Positions 1 to 9,481 of a stretch of 64,000 bases of DNA are shown here, in pieces; the stretch's first letter is position 1; the number at the start of each line of letters is the position of its first letter. The position numbers were made by a program, and so were the translations under genes. The DNA is from an uncultured Rhizobium sp. (lineage in GTDB: Bacteria > Pseudomonadota > Alphaproteobacteria > Rhizobiales > Rhizobiaceae): NCBI GenBank assembly GCA_945952045.1, contig CAMFHE010000003.1:1-64000 (forward strand), written 5' to 3'. Below the pieces are notes generated by a model that was not told the DNA's origin, did no database searches, and saw only the letters and a list, made by a program, of their open reading frames with translations.

Positions 1-84
1 CAGGCCGACTATGCACTAACATTCCAACCGGATCACCCCATGGGGGCAGACCAATACAGCAGTCGCTCGGCAGGTCATCCGGTG

Positions 85-300
85 ACGCATAGGTGCGAAC
101 ATCCAACTTCGGGTAGCACCTCGAAGAGATCTCCCGCACCTGCGCCAAGTGAAGCAAGGCGGGAACGCGCGGCAGCACGTTCTTGGCCGTCGGGGTCGCA
201 GCTGCAGTGATCGTGTCATAGCTTGGCGCCAGCGCAACGATCAGTGTCGCCAGCGGTCTTGGGTCATCAAGCGCTGCTCTCCTCTTCAGCGGGGAGGACT
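85..300 (-). pseudogene. Remnant of an electron-transfer flavoprotein alpha subunit (EtfA/FixB-like)
   Basis: Read on the minus strand, bases about 300 to 125 translate to a stretch including SYDTITAAATPTAKNVLPRV followed by PALLHLAQVREIS. This resembles the central EtfA/FixB motif (a Gly-Lys-Asn-x-x-Pro-Arg-Val-Ala-Ala-Leu-Leu-Asp core followed by Gln-Val-Ser-Glu-Ile). No start codon, N-terminal domain or complete FAD domain is present. Past base 125 the similarity seems to continue only after frame changes (a Phe-Ala-Pro-Met stretch where the family has Phe-Val-Arg-Pro-Ile-Tyr). I infer a decayed fragment. The rest of bases 1-461 shows no convincing gene. Confidence 0.45.
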
Positions 301-461
301 GATCGGGCATTTGCCCCGACATGACAAACGACTATCGCGCAGGGGCCATTCCTAAAACTCATGACTTGGATGCCGCCAATTTGACTCCGCCGGCGGCGGC
401 CTTCAGATAAGGGTTTCATTTCTTCGCCGCGCCCGAGGCGCGGAAAACCTTCGAGAGGATC

Positions 462-1367
462 ATGCGCAAGCTTCCCGGTTTGTCGGCTCTGAAAGTGTTC
501 GAGGTCGTCGGCGAGACCCGCAGCTTTACGCGGGCGGCCGAGCGGCTGAACCTGACGCAAAGCGCTGTCAGCAAGCAGATCCGCAGCCTTGAAGATGATA
601 TCGGAGAGCCGCTGATCATCCGCCGCCACCATCACCTCGAGCTGACCCCGGCCGGCGCCACCCTTCTCGAAACCATCCGGCAGGCCTTTCACGATATCGA
701 AATGTCGCTGCGCGGCATCGCCGAAAAGCAGAGCCTGAACCGGCTGCGCATCAACGTACCGCCAACCTTTGCCAAGCGCTGGCTGGTGCCGCGGCTTGCC
801 GGTCTGAAACGCAGCCTGCCTGAAATCGACATCAGCATCGGCACCGCGCTTTCCGACAGCCTGGCGGAACGCGGCCTGCTCGATTGCGCCATCCGCTTCG
901 GAGACGGCGAATGGCCGACGCTCGAGGCCAGCCGGCTCATGAGTGAAAAGCACATCGTCGTCGCCTCCCCCGCTCTGCTCGATGGCAAGGCGCTGGAAAC
1001 GCCGGGCGATCTTTCACAGTTCACTTTCCTGCATGTGCTCGCCTCCCCTGATCAGCGTTACCTCACCTGGCGGCACTGGCTGGACGCGGCGGGCTTTCCC
1101 GAGCTCGACACCAGCCGGGGCCAGGAATTCGATATGCTGGACCTTGCCATCGAGGCGGCGCGCTGCGGCCTCGGCGTTACCATCGCCGACCGCTCAATGG
1201 TCGAGGGCGACCTTCGGGCCGGGACGCTGCAACGGCTCTTCGACGTCGAAGTGGAAGGCCACGAATCCTATTGGTTCGTTACCCGGCCGCAGGCCGCCAT
1301 CGCCCCGCATGTCGAGGCTTTCCGTACCTGGCTGTTCTCGGAAGTGGCTGCAGAAAGTCGGCAATAG
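462..1367 (+). CDS. LysR-family transcriptional regulator, GcvA-like
   Basis: This 301-residue protein has the usual LysR length and layout. An N-terminal winged helix-turn-helix occupies about residues 5-65, with a recognition segment around LTQSAVSKQIRSLEDDIGEPL, and a periplasmic-binding-like effector domain fills about residues 90-295. The start at 462 follows a GAGAGGAT ribosome site. The gene lies 176 bases upstream of, and in line with, the aldehyde dehydrogenase operon, so it probably regulates that operon. The effector cannot be told from sequence; a sugar acid or alcohol-derived aldehyde is a guess from the neighbours. Confidence 0.9.
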   Translation: MRKLPGLSALKVFEVVGETRSFTRAAERLNLTQSAVSKQIRSLEDDIGEPLIIRRHHHLELTPAGATLLETIRQAFHDIEMSLRGIAEKQSLNRLRINVPPTFAKRWLVPRLAGLKRSLPEIDISIGTALSDSLAERGLLDCAIRFGDGEWPTLEASRLMSEKHIVVASPALLDGKALETPGDLSQFTFLHVLASPDQRYLTWRHWLDAAGFPELDTSRGQEFDMLDLAIEAARCGLGVTIADRSMVEGDLRAGTLQRLFDVEVEGHESYWFVTRPQAAIAPHVEAFRTWLFSEVAAESRQ

Positions 1368-1543
1368 GGCTCAACTATTCCTCCTGGGAATACTGCACCC
1401 GAAAAATACTCGTTTGTGCATTTCCGCCGTCGAGCGCATCTCAAAAGGCGTAGCGGACGGCCAGGGAGAGAGGCCGATCACCGCGCATTTTCCGGTTCTC
1501 TCCCAAGCCGCCCGCGTCCGGCGGCCCGCCGAGGTGAGGAACC

Positions 1544-2968
1544 ATGAGCGAGTATCGCAATTTCTACGCCGGTCGCTTTGTCGAAGCGTCTTCCCCGCAA
1601 AGAATCAATGTCGTCAATCCGGCAACGGGGCAGGTCTTCACGTCCGTGCCTGCTGCGAGCGACGCCGATGCGACCGCAGCCGTCGAAGCGGCAAGGGCCG
1701 CACAACAGGTCTGGCGCGCCCTCCCCGCCATTCAGCGCGGAGATGCCCTGCGGCGGCTCGCCGACTGCTTGATCGCGCGCGCGGACGCCATCGGTGCGGC
1801 GCTTGCATTGGAATCCGGCAAAAGTCTTGAAGACGCGACCTCCGAAGTCACCTATGGCGTCGAGCTTATGCGCTATCACGCGGAATGGGCGCGACGCATC
1901 GAGGGCGAGGTCATCGAAAGCGACAATGCCGACGAGACGCTGATCCTACGGCGCGAGCCGATCGGCGTCGTCGCCTGCCTGATCCCGTTCAACTACCCGA
2001 TCTATACGCTCGTGCGGAAGATCGCGCCGGCGCTGATTGCCGGCAATGCCGTCGTCGCGCGGCCGAGCAACAACACGCCCACCTCCGCCCTGGTCTTCGC
2101 TGAGGCCGTGCTAGCAGCCGGACTTCCGGATGGCCTCGTCAATATTCTGACCATGGAGCACGGAGTCGCCCGGACGCTCTGTACCCATCCCGCAATTGGC
2201 ATGATCACGCTGACCGGCAGTGTCGGCGCCGGCCAGATCGTGCTTGATTATTGCAAAGCGAACATTGCAAAGCCATCGCTCGAACTCGGCGGCAAGACGC
2301 CCGTGATCGTTGAACCGGACGCTGATATCGAAGCCGTCGCTGCGATGATCGTTTCGGCGAAGACGAACCATTGCGGCCAGGTCTGCACCAGCGCCGAGCG
2401 TGTCTACGCGCATGCGAGCGTGCACGATCGTCTGCTCGCGGCTCTCAAGCAAGCCTTCGCGGCCCGCGCGTTCGGCGATCGCACAAAAGAAGCTGCCCAT
2501 ATGGGTCCGCTCGCGAACAGCGCCGCACAGCAACGTATTCACGCCATGGTCGAGCGTGCCCGCGCCGAGGGCGCTATCGTCGAGACCGGCGGTTACATTC
2601 CGTCTGGAGATGGCTATTTTTATCCTCCGACTCTTCTGTCCGGCTGCCGCCAGGACATGGAAATCGTGCGGGAGGAAGTTTTTGGCCCTGTGCTCGCCGT
2701 CCTCAGCTACGCGGATTTTGACGAGGCATTGGCGCTCGCCAGCGACCATCAGTTCGGCCTTAGCTCGGTTTTATTCACTGAAAACTACCGCAAGGCCATG
2801 CGCGCCGCCACAACCATCGAGGCCGGCGAACTCTATGTCAATCGTTTCCCGGCCGATCCCTATCAGGGTTTCCATTCCGGCTGGAAGAAATCCGGCCTGG
2901 GAGGCGACGACGGAAAACACGGCATGCTGGAATTCACCCAGACGCGCCTCGTCATCCTGAAGCACTGA
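1544..2968 (+). CDS. NAD(P)-dependent aldehyde dehydrogenase, AldA-like
   Basis: This 474-residue protein belongs to the aldehyde dehydrogenase superfamily and oxidises an aldehyde to a carboxylate in the cytoplasm. The general-base Glu247 is in LELGGK and the catalytic Cys281 is in GQVCTSAERV, 34 residues apart as usual. The sequence most resembles lactaldehyde/glycolaldehyde dehydrogenases (AldA type), but the substrate is unproven. The start follows GAGGTGAGGAACC. It is the first gene of an apparent operon with the enolase-superfamily gene at 3164 and the GMC oxidoreductase at 4392, which fits an alcohol-to-aldehyde-to-acid route. Confidence 0.92.
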   Translation: MSEYRNFYAGRFVEASSPQRINVVNPATGQVFTSVPAASDADATAAVEAARAAQQVWRALPAIQRGDALRRLADCLIARADAIGAALALESGKSLEDATSEVTYGVELMRYHAEWARRIEGEVIESDNADETLILRREPIGVVACLIPFNYPIYTLVRKIAPALIAGNAVVARPSNNTPTSALVFAEAVLAAGLPDGLVNILTMEHGVARTLCTHPAIGMITLTGSVGAGQIVLDYCKANIAKPSLELGGKTPVIVEPDADIEAVAAMIVSAKTNHCGQVCTSAERVYAHASVHDRLLAALKQAFAARAFGDRTKEAAHMGPLANSAAQQRIHAMVERARAEGAIVETGGYIPSGDGYFYPPTLLSGCRQDMEIVREEVFGPVLAVLSYADFDEALALASDHQFGLSSVLFTENYRKAMRAATTIEAGELYVNRFPADPYQGFHSGWKKSGLGGDDGKHGMLEFTQTRLVILKH

Positions 2969-3163
2969 CCGAGCGCATCGAGCGGCAGGACCGAGTAGAG
3001 CGGACGGGAAAAGAAGACCGCGAGCGCCACCCTTCCGGCAAAATGGGAGCGCGCGCGGACATTCCCAGGCCTTGCCGCGTATCAGTTCAATTGCAGCCAT
3101 CTGCCTGCCCGGCGCTTTCCTTATCAGGGTCCCGATGACCCGCCTCAAGAAGAGGAGTAATCC

Positions 3164-4381
3164 ATGAAGCTCGTTTCCCTCAAGACGCATGTCGTCGCCG
3201 TGCCGCCACCGCATATCGGCGGGATGTACTGGATCTTCGTGCGCCTACAGACCGATTGCGGCATCGAGGGCGTCGGCGAGATCTACGCCACATCCTTCCA
3301 TCCGAGTGCACTCACGGCGCTGATTGACGACGTCTTCGAGCGTCATCTCCTGGGGCACGATCCGCACCGCATCGAGCGCTTCTGGCGCTCGGCCTATTCG
3401 AGCGGTTTCACCCAGCGCCCAGACCCCACCATGATGGGCATCGTCTCCGGCCTCGAAATCGCCTGCTGGGACATTATCGGCAAGGCCGCCGGCCGGCCGG
3501 TTTCTGATCTCCTTGGCGGCACAGTGCACGAGAAGCTGCGCGCCTATACCTATCTATACCCCATAAACGCTGCCGGCGAATACGACTACAACGACTCGGA
3601 CCTTGCCGCCGAATGGGCGATCAAGATGGTCGATATGGGCTTCACCGCGGTCAAATTCGACCCGGCCGGCCCTTACACCAACTATTCCGGCCACCAGCTT
3701 TCCCTCGGCGTGATGGATCGCTGCGAGGAGTTCTGCCGCAAGATTCGCGATGCCGTCGGGTCCAGCGCGGATCTTCTTTTCGGCACACACGGGCAGATGG
3801 TTCCTTCCTCGGCAATCCGGCTCGCCAAGCGTCTTGAGAAATACGACCCGCTGTGGCTCGAGGAGCCGGTGCCCCCTGGACAGGAGGCCGCCATGGCAGA
3901 AGTCGCCCGCGCCATCTCCATTCCCGTCTCGACAGGCGAGCGGCTGACAACTAAGTACGAATTCCAGCGCGTGCTGGAATTGAAGGCCGCCTCGATCTTG
4001 CAAATGAACGTCGCGCGTGTCGGCGGTCTGCTTGAAGCGAAGAAGATCGCGGGCATGGCGGAAGCGCATTACGCACAGGTCGCGCCGCATCTCTACAACG
4101 GACCGGTCGGCGCCGCGGCCAGTATCCAGCTTTCGGCTGCGACGCCGAATTTCCTGATTCACGAGGCCATCGTCGATTTCTCCGGCTTCCACGCCGAAGT
4201 GCTGAAGACCAAGCTCGTGGTCGAAGACGGCTACATCATTCCCTCGCGCGAACCGGGCCTCGGCATCGAACTGAACCTCGACGTGATCGAAGCCCACACG
4301 CCCTATACCGGCGCGCGCCTGCATCTCCAGATGGATAGCCAGCCCGCCGACGTGAAGGCGTTTGCACCCGCGCGCGGGTGA
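3164..4381 (+). CDS. Mandelate racemase/muconate lactonizing enzyme family protein (enolase superfamily)
   Basis: This 405-residue protein has the enolase-superfamily layout: an N-terminal capping domain (about 1-120) and a TIM-barrel domain (about 135-370). Two of the three usual metal-binding carboxylates are visible, Glu233/Glu234 in WLEEP and Glu259 in TGER. At the place of the first ligand, usually an Asp, the sequence reads GTHGQ (207-211), with no Asp. Family members are mostly sugar-acid dehydratases or racemases. The start follows a strong AGAGGAG site, and the stop overlaps the ribosome site of the next gene. A sugar-acid dehydratase is my best guess, with the substrate unknown. Confidence 0.85.
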   Translation: MKLVSLKTHVVAVPPPHIGGMYWIFVRLQTDCGIEGVGEIYATSFHPSALTALIDDVFERHLLGHDPHRIERFWRSAYSSGFTQRPDPTMMGIVSGLEIACWDIIGKAAGRPVSDLLGGTVHEKLRAYTYLYPINAAGEYDYNDSDLAAEWAIKMVDMGFTAVKFDPAGPYTNYSGHQLSLGVMDRCEEFCRKIRDAVGSSADLLFGTHGQMVPSSAIRLAKRLEKYDPLWLEEPVPPGQEAAMAEVARAISIPVSTGERLTTKYEFQRVLELKAASILQMNVARVGGLLEAKKIAGMAEAHYAQVAPHLYNGPVGAAASIQLSAATPNFLIHEAIVDFSGFHAEVLKTKLVVEDGYIIPSREPGLGIELNLDVIEAHTPYTGARLHLQMDSQPADVKAFAPARG

Positions 4382-4391
4382 GGAGAAGGCG

Positions 4392-6002
4392 ATGAATTAC
4401 GACTATATCATCGTCGGCGCGGGCTCGGCGGGCTGTATCCTTGCGAGCCGCCTCAGTGAAAGCGGCAAGCATAACGTCCTGCTGGTCGAAGCCGGCGGCA
4501 GGGACGATTCCTTCTGGTTCAAGATCCCGGTCGGTTATGCCCGCAGCTATTACAATCCGCGCGTCAACTGGATGTATTACAGCGAGCCGGAGGCGGAGCT
4601 GCACGGGCGCAAAATCTATGTGCCGCGCGGCAAGGTGCAGGGCGGGTCGGGCTCGATCAACGCCATGATATTCGTGCGCGGCGCAAAGGAGGATTTTGAC
4701 GACTGGGCGCGCGCCGGCAATCCCGGCTGGACCTATGACGAGGTGCTGACCTATTTTCGCAAGCTGGAAACCCATGCGCGCGGCCCCTCCCCCTGGCATG
4801 GCGGCGATGGGCCGATCCATGTCACGCCCATGCGCGGCATGACCCACCGCATCACCGATGCCTTCCTCGAAAGCTGCCGCGCGCTCGGCCTGCCGATGAA
4901 CGCGGATTTCAACGGCGCCGAGATCGAGGGCGCCGGTGTCTACGACGTCAACACCAATCGTGGCCAGCGCTCCCATTCCAGCGCCGAATATCTGCGTCCG
5001 GCCCTGGACCGGCCCAACCTTACGATCGAACGCAACACGCGGGTCGAGCGGCTGACCTTTGCCATCGATGGACGCGTCAGCGGCATCGAGGTCCGGCAGG
5101 ACGGGCAGAAACGGAAGTTTGCAGCCCGCCGCGAAGTCATCCTCGCCGCCGGCGCGGTCGGCAGCCCGCAACTCCTGCAGCTTTCCGGCATTGGCGACGG
5201 CGCGGCGCTACAGGCACTCGGCATCGACGTGCGCAGCCATCTGCCCGCCGTCGGACGCAACCTGCAGGACCATCTCTGCGCCAGCTATTATTATCGCGCG
5301 ACGATCCCGACGCTGAACGGCGAATTCGGCAGCTTGTTCGGCCAGGCGAAGCTCGGCCTGCAATATCTGCTGACCGGCAAGGGCCCGTTCGCGATGAGCG
5401 TCAACCAGGCGGGCGGTTTCTTCCGCGGCTCTGATAACGAGGCGCAGCCCAATATCCAGCTTTACTTCAACCCGCTTTCCTATCGCATTCCCAACGATCC
5501 CAAGGCCGGGCTGAAGCCGGAGCCCTATCCGGGCTATCTCCTGTGCTTCAATTCCTGCCGGCCGGCCAGCCGCGGCAGCGTGTCGATCAACGCCGCCGAT
5601 CCGATGATCGCCCCGGAGATCCGCCCGAACTATCTTTCCGCCAACAAGGATATCGAGGAGGTGCTGCAGGGTAGCCGGCTGGTACGCCGCATTGCCGCGG
5701 CGTCCGCACTTTCGGCCGTTACCGGCGAAGAGGTCTCGCCCGGCCCTGACATGACCAGCGACACGGCGCTGATCGACTATTTCCGCGATAATTCCGGCTC
5801 GATCTACCACCTTTGCGGCACCTGCGCCATGGGACCCGACGCGCATGGCTCCGTGGTCGACGCCAGTCTCCGGGTGCACGGCGTCGAAGGCCTGCGCATC
5901 GTCGATGCATCCATCTTCCCCAACATCACCGCCGGCAACATCAACGCACCGACCATGATGGTCGCAGAAAAGGGCGCCGACCTCATCCTGCATGGCGCCT
6001 AG
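4392..6002 (+). CDS. GMC-family FAD-dependent alcohol/choline dehydrogenase-like oxidoreductase
   Basis: The 536-residue protein begins with the FAD-binding motif VGAGSAGC (residues 8-15) and ends with the GMC C-terminal signatures, an active-site His in YHLCGTCAMG and the segment APTMMVAEKGADLI. GMC enzymes oxidise alcohols to aldehydes with FAD and often pass electrons to a quinone. I chose the ATG at 4392 because AGGAGAAGG sits just before it and overlaps the preceding stop; an in-frame ATG at 4362 has no such site. The operon with an aldehyde dehydrogenase suggests consecutive alcohol and aldehyde oxidation. It resembles choline dehydrogenase and AlkJ-type proteins about equally, so no symbol is given. 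Confidence 0.9.
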   Translation: MNYDYIIVGAGSAGCILASRLSESGKHNVLLVEAGGRDDSFWFKIPVGYARSYYNPRVNWMYYSEPEAELHGRKIYVPRGKVQGGSGSINAMIFVRGAKEDFDDWARAGNPGWTYDEVLTYFRKLETHARGPSPWHGGDGPIHVTPMRGMTHRITDAFLESCRALGLPMNADFNGAEIEGAGVYDVNTNRGQRSHSSAEYLRPALDRPNLTIERNTRVERLTFAIDGRVSGIEVRQDGQKRKFAARREVILAAGAVGSPQLLQLSGIGDGAALQALGIDVRSHLPAVGRNLQDHLCASYYYRATIPTLNGEFGSLFGQAKLGLQYLLTGKGPFAMSVNQAGGFFRGSDNEAQPNIQLYFNPLSYRIPNDPKAGLKPEPYPGYLLCFNSCRPASRGSVSINAADPMIAPEIRPNYLSANKDIEEVLQGSRLVRRIAAASALSAVTGEEVSPGPDMTSDTALIDYFRDNSGSIYHLCGTCAMGPDAHGSVVDASLRVHGVEGLRIVDASIFPNITAGNINAPTMMVAEKGADLILHGA

Positions 6003-6041
6003 CCGACATCATCGAAATGAATTGTGATCTTTGAACGGTAG

Positions 6042-6059
6042 GCCGGCCATTTTGCCGGC
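6042..6059 (+). terminator. Possible terminator hairpin after the GMC oxidoreductase
   Basis: Two copies of the self-complementary GCCGGC (6042-6047 and 6054-6059) flank the loop CATTTT, 40 bases past the stop codon. The following bases are AATCGTTT, so the T-run is poor. It is a weak intrinsic terminator at best. Confidence 0.4.
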
Positions 6060-6307
6060 AATCGTTTGTCCCGCCTCGAAGTCTGCGAAACGACGTCTTG
6101 AAACCCGATTGCACGAAGAGGGCTGGTTCGAGAAAGCATCTGGAACAAATATAGAAAAATTGTGATCCGCGTTGACCGCTCCGCTCACAAGTTCTTTTAC
6201 GAATTATAGAAAAACACCTGTCATATCTCTCATCCTGTTCCTCGACGATCGCTTGAGTGGAAGCGCGGATGCAGTCGATGCAGAGCATCTTGGATATCGG
6301 GGGAATA

Positions 6308-9300
6308 ATGCTCAAGCAGGTGACGGAGAATACGGCTACTGCGAACGATGTCGCGGCACTTGAAGAAGCCATGGCGCGCGTATCCTTGGCCCCGGACGGG
6401 ACGATCCTGCGGACGAATACCCTGTTTCTGGAAATGTTCGACTACCGCGCCTGGGATCTGGCCGGGCGTAGCCGCGGTATCCTCCTGTCTGCTCATGCCG
6501 ACCCGGATGTCGAACGGCAGATCGCCCGAGTCTTCGATGAAGGCATGCCATTCCGCGGCGACGTGACTCGAGTTCGGCGCGATGGCACGGAATTCGTCGC
6601 CGAGGCGATCTATCATCCTGCGCGCAATGCCGCCGGCAAGGTCGAGGAAGTCATCGTTCTCATGCGCGATGTCACCCGCCTCAAGCACAAAGCGGCTGAT
6701 GAGAGCGGCCAGATCGCTGCAATCAACCGGTCGCAGGCCGTCATCCATTTCGGTCTCGACGGCACGATTCTCGACGCCAATCAGGTCTTCCTCGATACGA
6801 TGGGATATGCAATCGAGGAGGTGGCCGGGCACCATCACCGTATGTTCGTCGATCATGCGCAAGCGGCCTCACCGGAATACATGGATTTCTGGTGGAACCT
6901 TGCACAAGGTCATCACGACTCAGGCGAGTTCCGCCGGCTCGGCAAGGACGGCCGCCCGGTGTGGTTACGCGCGACTTACAGTCCCGTCCTCGACGCACAT
7001 GGCCATCCGTTCAAGGTCGTCAAATACGCGATCGATGTCACCGCCGAGAAGCTGCAGCAGGCCGACTACGAGGGTCAGATCGCAGCGATCCACAAGTCGC
7101 AATGTGTCGTCACATTCGATTTGGATGGCACCATCATCGATGCGAACGAGAACTTTCTGACCGCCGTGGGATACCGGCTTGAGGAAATCGAAGGCCGGCA
7201 TCATCGCATGTTCGTCGATCCGTCCTATGCGCACGGCCTGGAATACGACATCTTCTGGAGCGATCTGAAGCAGGGTCGCCACCGCTCTGGGGAATTCAGG
7301 CGCGTCGGCAAAGACGGCAACGAACTTTGGCTGCAGGCAACCTATAACCCCGTTTTCGACCAGGAAGGCAAGCCGTTCAAGGTCGTCAAATACGCCACGG
7401 CGATTACTCGCGAAAAACTCCGCCAAGCCGATCATCAGGGGCAGATTGCAGCGATGCACAAATCCCAAAGCGTGATCTCTTTCGGGCTGGACGGGACCAT
7501 TCTCGATGCGAACGACAATTTTCTTGCGCTGACGGGTTACCGCCTGTCCGAAGTTCGAGGACAACATCACAGCATGTTCGTCTCGCCCGCCGAGCGCGAC
7601 AGCGAAGACTATATGCAGTTTTGGCGCAAGCTCGCGGCTGGCGAGCATCAGAGCGGAGAGTTCAAGCGCCTCTGCAAGGATGGTGCGGAAGTTTGGCTTC
7701 AGGCAAGCTACAATCCGATCTTCGATATGAACGGCCGTCCATTCAAAGTCGTCAAGAATGCCGTCGATGTCACCGTGGATAAACTGCGCCAGGGCGATCA
7801 TCAGGGGCAGATTTCGGCAATCAGTCGATCGCAATGTGTGGTGTCCTTCGACATGGACGGGATCATCCTCGATGCCAACAAGAATTTCCTCGATGCAATT
7901 GGCTATGATCTCGATGAACTCGTCGGCCGCCATCACAGCAAGCTCGTCGAACCAAGCCTTGCCGATAGCGATCAATACCGCCAGTTCTGGGAGCAACTGC
8001 GCAACGGCACGTTCCTGTCGTCGAAATTCCGCCGTTGCGGCAAGGACGGTCGCGAAGTCTGGATACAGGCAAGCTACAACCCGATCTTCGATCTGAACGG
8101 CAAGCCCTTCAAGGTCGTCAAGATCGCCACCGATATCACGGCGGACGTGGCCGTAGCGGCGGATCTGACACGAGCGAGACGAGAGGTCTTGCATGACGCT
8201 TTGACAGGCCTGCCCAACCGCACGGGGCTGGCGGAATTCGTGCGCAGCAACCTGCAATCGCTCGATCCTAAACTGACTATCCTCTATCTCGACCTCGATC
8301 ACTTCAAGCCGATCAACGACACGTTCGGCCATCATGTCGGCGACCATGTTCTGCGTGAGGTTGCCGCTCGCCTGAAGCAGGCGCTTGACACGGACCAGAT
8401 CGTCGCGCGCGTCGGAGGTGATGAATTCGTCGTTGCAGCGCCCGATCTCTCGCGCGAGGAAGCCGCCGCCCTCGCAGCAAAGCTCATCGCCGTCGTCAAG
8501 GATCCGATCCGTCACGACAAAAGCAGCCTGACCGTGGGACTATCGATCGGAATTGCCCAGGCGCCACAGGATTCGCGCCAGGACGAAGAACTGTTGCGGC
8601 ATGCCGATGTGGCGCTCTATCGCTCCAAAGGCGGTCAGCGCGGCACATACAGTTTCTTTTCGGATACAGGCAAATACGGCAACGAGGCCGATCGCCACCT
8701 TGCGCACGAGATGCGGTTCGGCATCAAAGCGGATCAGTTCAAGCTTTTCTTCCGCCCCCGGTTCAGGACCGAGGACGGGGTGCTGGAAGCCGTCGAAGTG
8801 CAGATCGAATGGGATCATCCAAAGCGGGGTCGCCTGACGGCCGATCGCTTCCTGCCTCTGGCGGAGGATAGCGGCCTGATCGTGCCACTTGGCGACTGGG
8901 CTCTGCGCGCCGCCTGCAGGGCTGTGCTCGAATGGCCGCTTTTGATGATTTCGGTGGGCATATCGCCGGTTCAGCTGATGAGCGGCGACCTACCGGATAC
9001 GGTGAAGCTGGCGCTCCGCGAGACAGGTCTCGCAGCCGACCGGCTTGAACTGCGTATTGGAAGCGGTTTCGGTCACATGGAACTCGAACATATCCGCACG
9101 GAACTCGAGAGGCTTAGGGCGCTCGGCATCAAGATCGTGATCGACGGCAAGCTCGTAGGTGAAGCGATGACGAGCGGCCGGGATGCTCTTCCGGTCGATT
9201 TCATCCTCATCGACGAACACACGCGCCAAAGTCTTCGAACGCACAATCATGCAAGCGTGCCGGAGATCGAAAAAATCGAGGCGGCATTGGGTTTGTCAAA

Positions 9301-9481
9301 TGGTGAGAATACCGACGACGCAAGCCATGCCCTTGTTCTGAGGCTGGATACGCATGCAAAACTTCAGGCCTTTTTGTCGGCCGAGCAACGCGCCGCCCAT
9401 GAGATCCCGCTCCTGTTCGACAAGATCAGCGCTTCAAAAGCCAGAAGTGATGGAATTGAGACGAAGATTTCCAGGGCCTGA
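6308..9481 (+). CDS. Sensor protein: five PAS units, GGDEF diguanylate cyclase, degenerate EAL
   Basis: This 1057-residue cytoplasmic protein has no membrane segment. A divergent PAS unit (about bases 6363-6690) precedes four close PAS copies starting near 6718, 7084, 7450 and 7816, a period of 366 bases (122 residues). The GGDEF domain has an intact GGDEF motif at 8414-8428, so cyclic-di-GMP synthesis is plausible. The inhibitory RxxD site reads DTDQ, so product inhibition may be lost. The EAL domain keeps the fold pattern but has EVQIEW for EALLRW and DGKLVG for DDFGTG, and it lacks the other metal ligands, so it should not hydrolyse c-di-GMP. The ATG at 6308 after a GGGGGA site is preferred to a GTG at 6257. 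Confidence 0.9.
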   Translation: MLKQVTENTATANDVAALEEAMARVSLAPDGTILRTNTLFLEMFDYRAWDLAGRSRGILLSAHADPDVERQIARVFDEGMPFRGDVTRVRRDGTEFVAEAIYHPARNAAGKVEEVIVLMRDVTRLKHKAADESGQIAAINRSQAVIHFGLDGTILDANQVFLDTMGYAIEEVAGHHHRMFVDHAQAASPEYMDFWWNLAQGHHDSGEFRRLGKDGRPVWLRATYSPVLDAHGHPFKVVKYAIDVTAEKLQQADYEGQIAAIHKSQCVVTFDLDGTIIDANENFLTAVGYRLEEIEGRHHRMFVDPSYAHGLEYDIFWSDLKQGRHRSGEFRRVGKDGNELWLQATYNPVFDQEGKPFKVVKYATAITREKLRQADHQGQIAAMHKSQSVISFGLDGTILDANDNFLALTGYRLSEVRGQHHSMFVSPAERDSEDYMQFWRKLAAGEHQSGEFKRLCKDGAEVWLQASYNPIFDMNGRPFKVVKNAVDVTVDKLRQGDHQGQISAISRSQCVVSFDMDGIILDANKNFLDAIGYDLDELVGRHHSKLVEPSLADSDQYRQFWEQLRNGTFLSSKFRRCGKDGREVWIQASYNPIFDLNGKPFKVVKIATDITADVAVAADLTRARREVLHDALTGLPNRTGLAEFVRSNLQSLDPKLTILYLDLDHFKPINDTFGHHVGDHVLREVAARLKQALDTDQIVARVGGDEFVVAAPDLSREEAAALAAKLIAVVKDPIRHDKSSLTVGLSIGIAQAPQDSRQDEELLRHADVALYRSKGGQRGTYSFFSDTGKYGNEADRHLAHEMRFGIKADQFKLFFRPRFRTEDGVLEAVEVQIEWDHPKRGRLTADRFLPLAEDSGLIVPLGDWALRAACRAVLEWPLLMISVGISPVQLMSGDLPDTVKLALRETGLAADRLELRIGSGFGHMELEHIRTELERLRALGIKIVIDGKLVGEAMTSGRDALPVDFILIDEHTRQSLRTHNHASVPEIEKIEAALGLSNGENTDDASHALVLRLDTHAKLQAFLSAEQRAAHEIPLLFDKISASKARSDGIETKISRA
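6718..8147 (+). repeat. Four tandem PAS-encoding repeats with a 366-base period
   Basis: Units begin near 6718, 7084, 7450 and 7816. Each encodes a segment opening with RSQ or KSQ and then LDGTILDAN-like residues, and closing with PFKVVK before a short linker. The equal spacing without indels suggests duplication of a PAS domain inside the gene. The repeats are diverged at the DNA level, so they are old or under diversifying selection. Confidence 0.85.

Noticed and set aside
1368..1543. Search for a riboswitch or terminator between the LysR and aldehyde dehydrogenase genes
   Set aside because: Only weak, imperfect repeats are present; nothing I can support.
6718..8147. The 366-base periodicity as a CRISPR or satellite array
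   Set aside because: The period is coding and in frame, each unit is a PAS domain, and DNA identity between units is only moderate.
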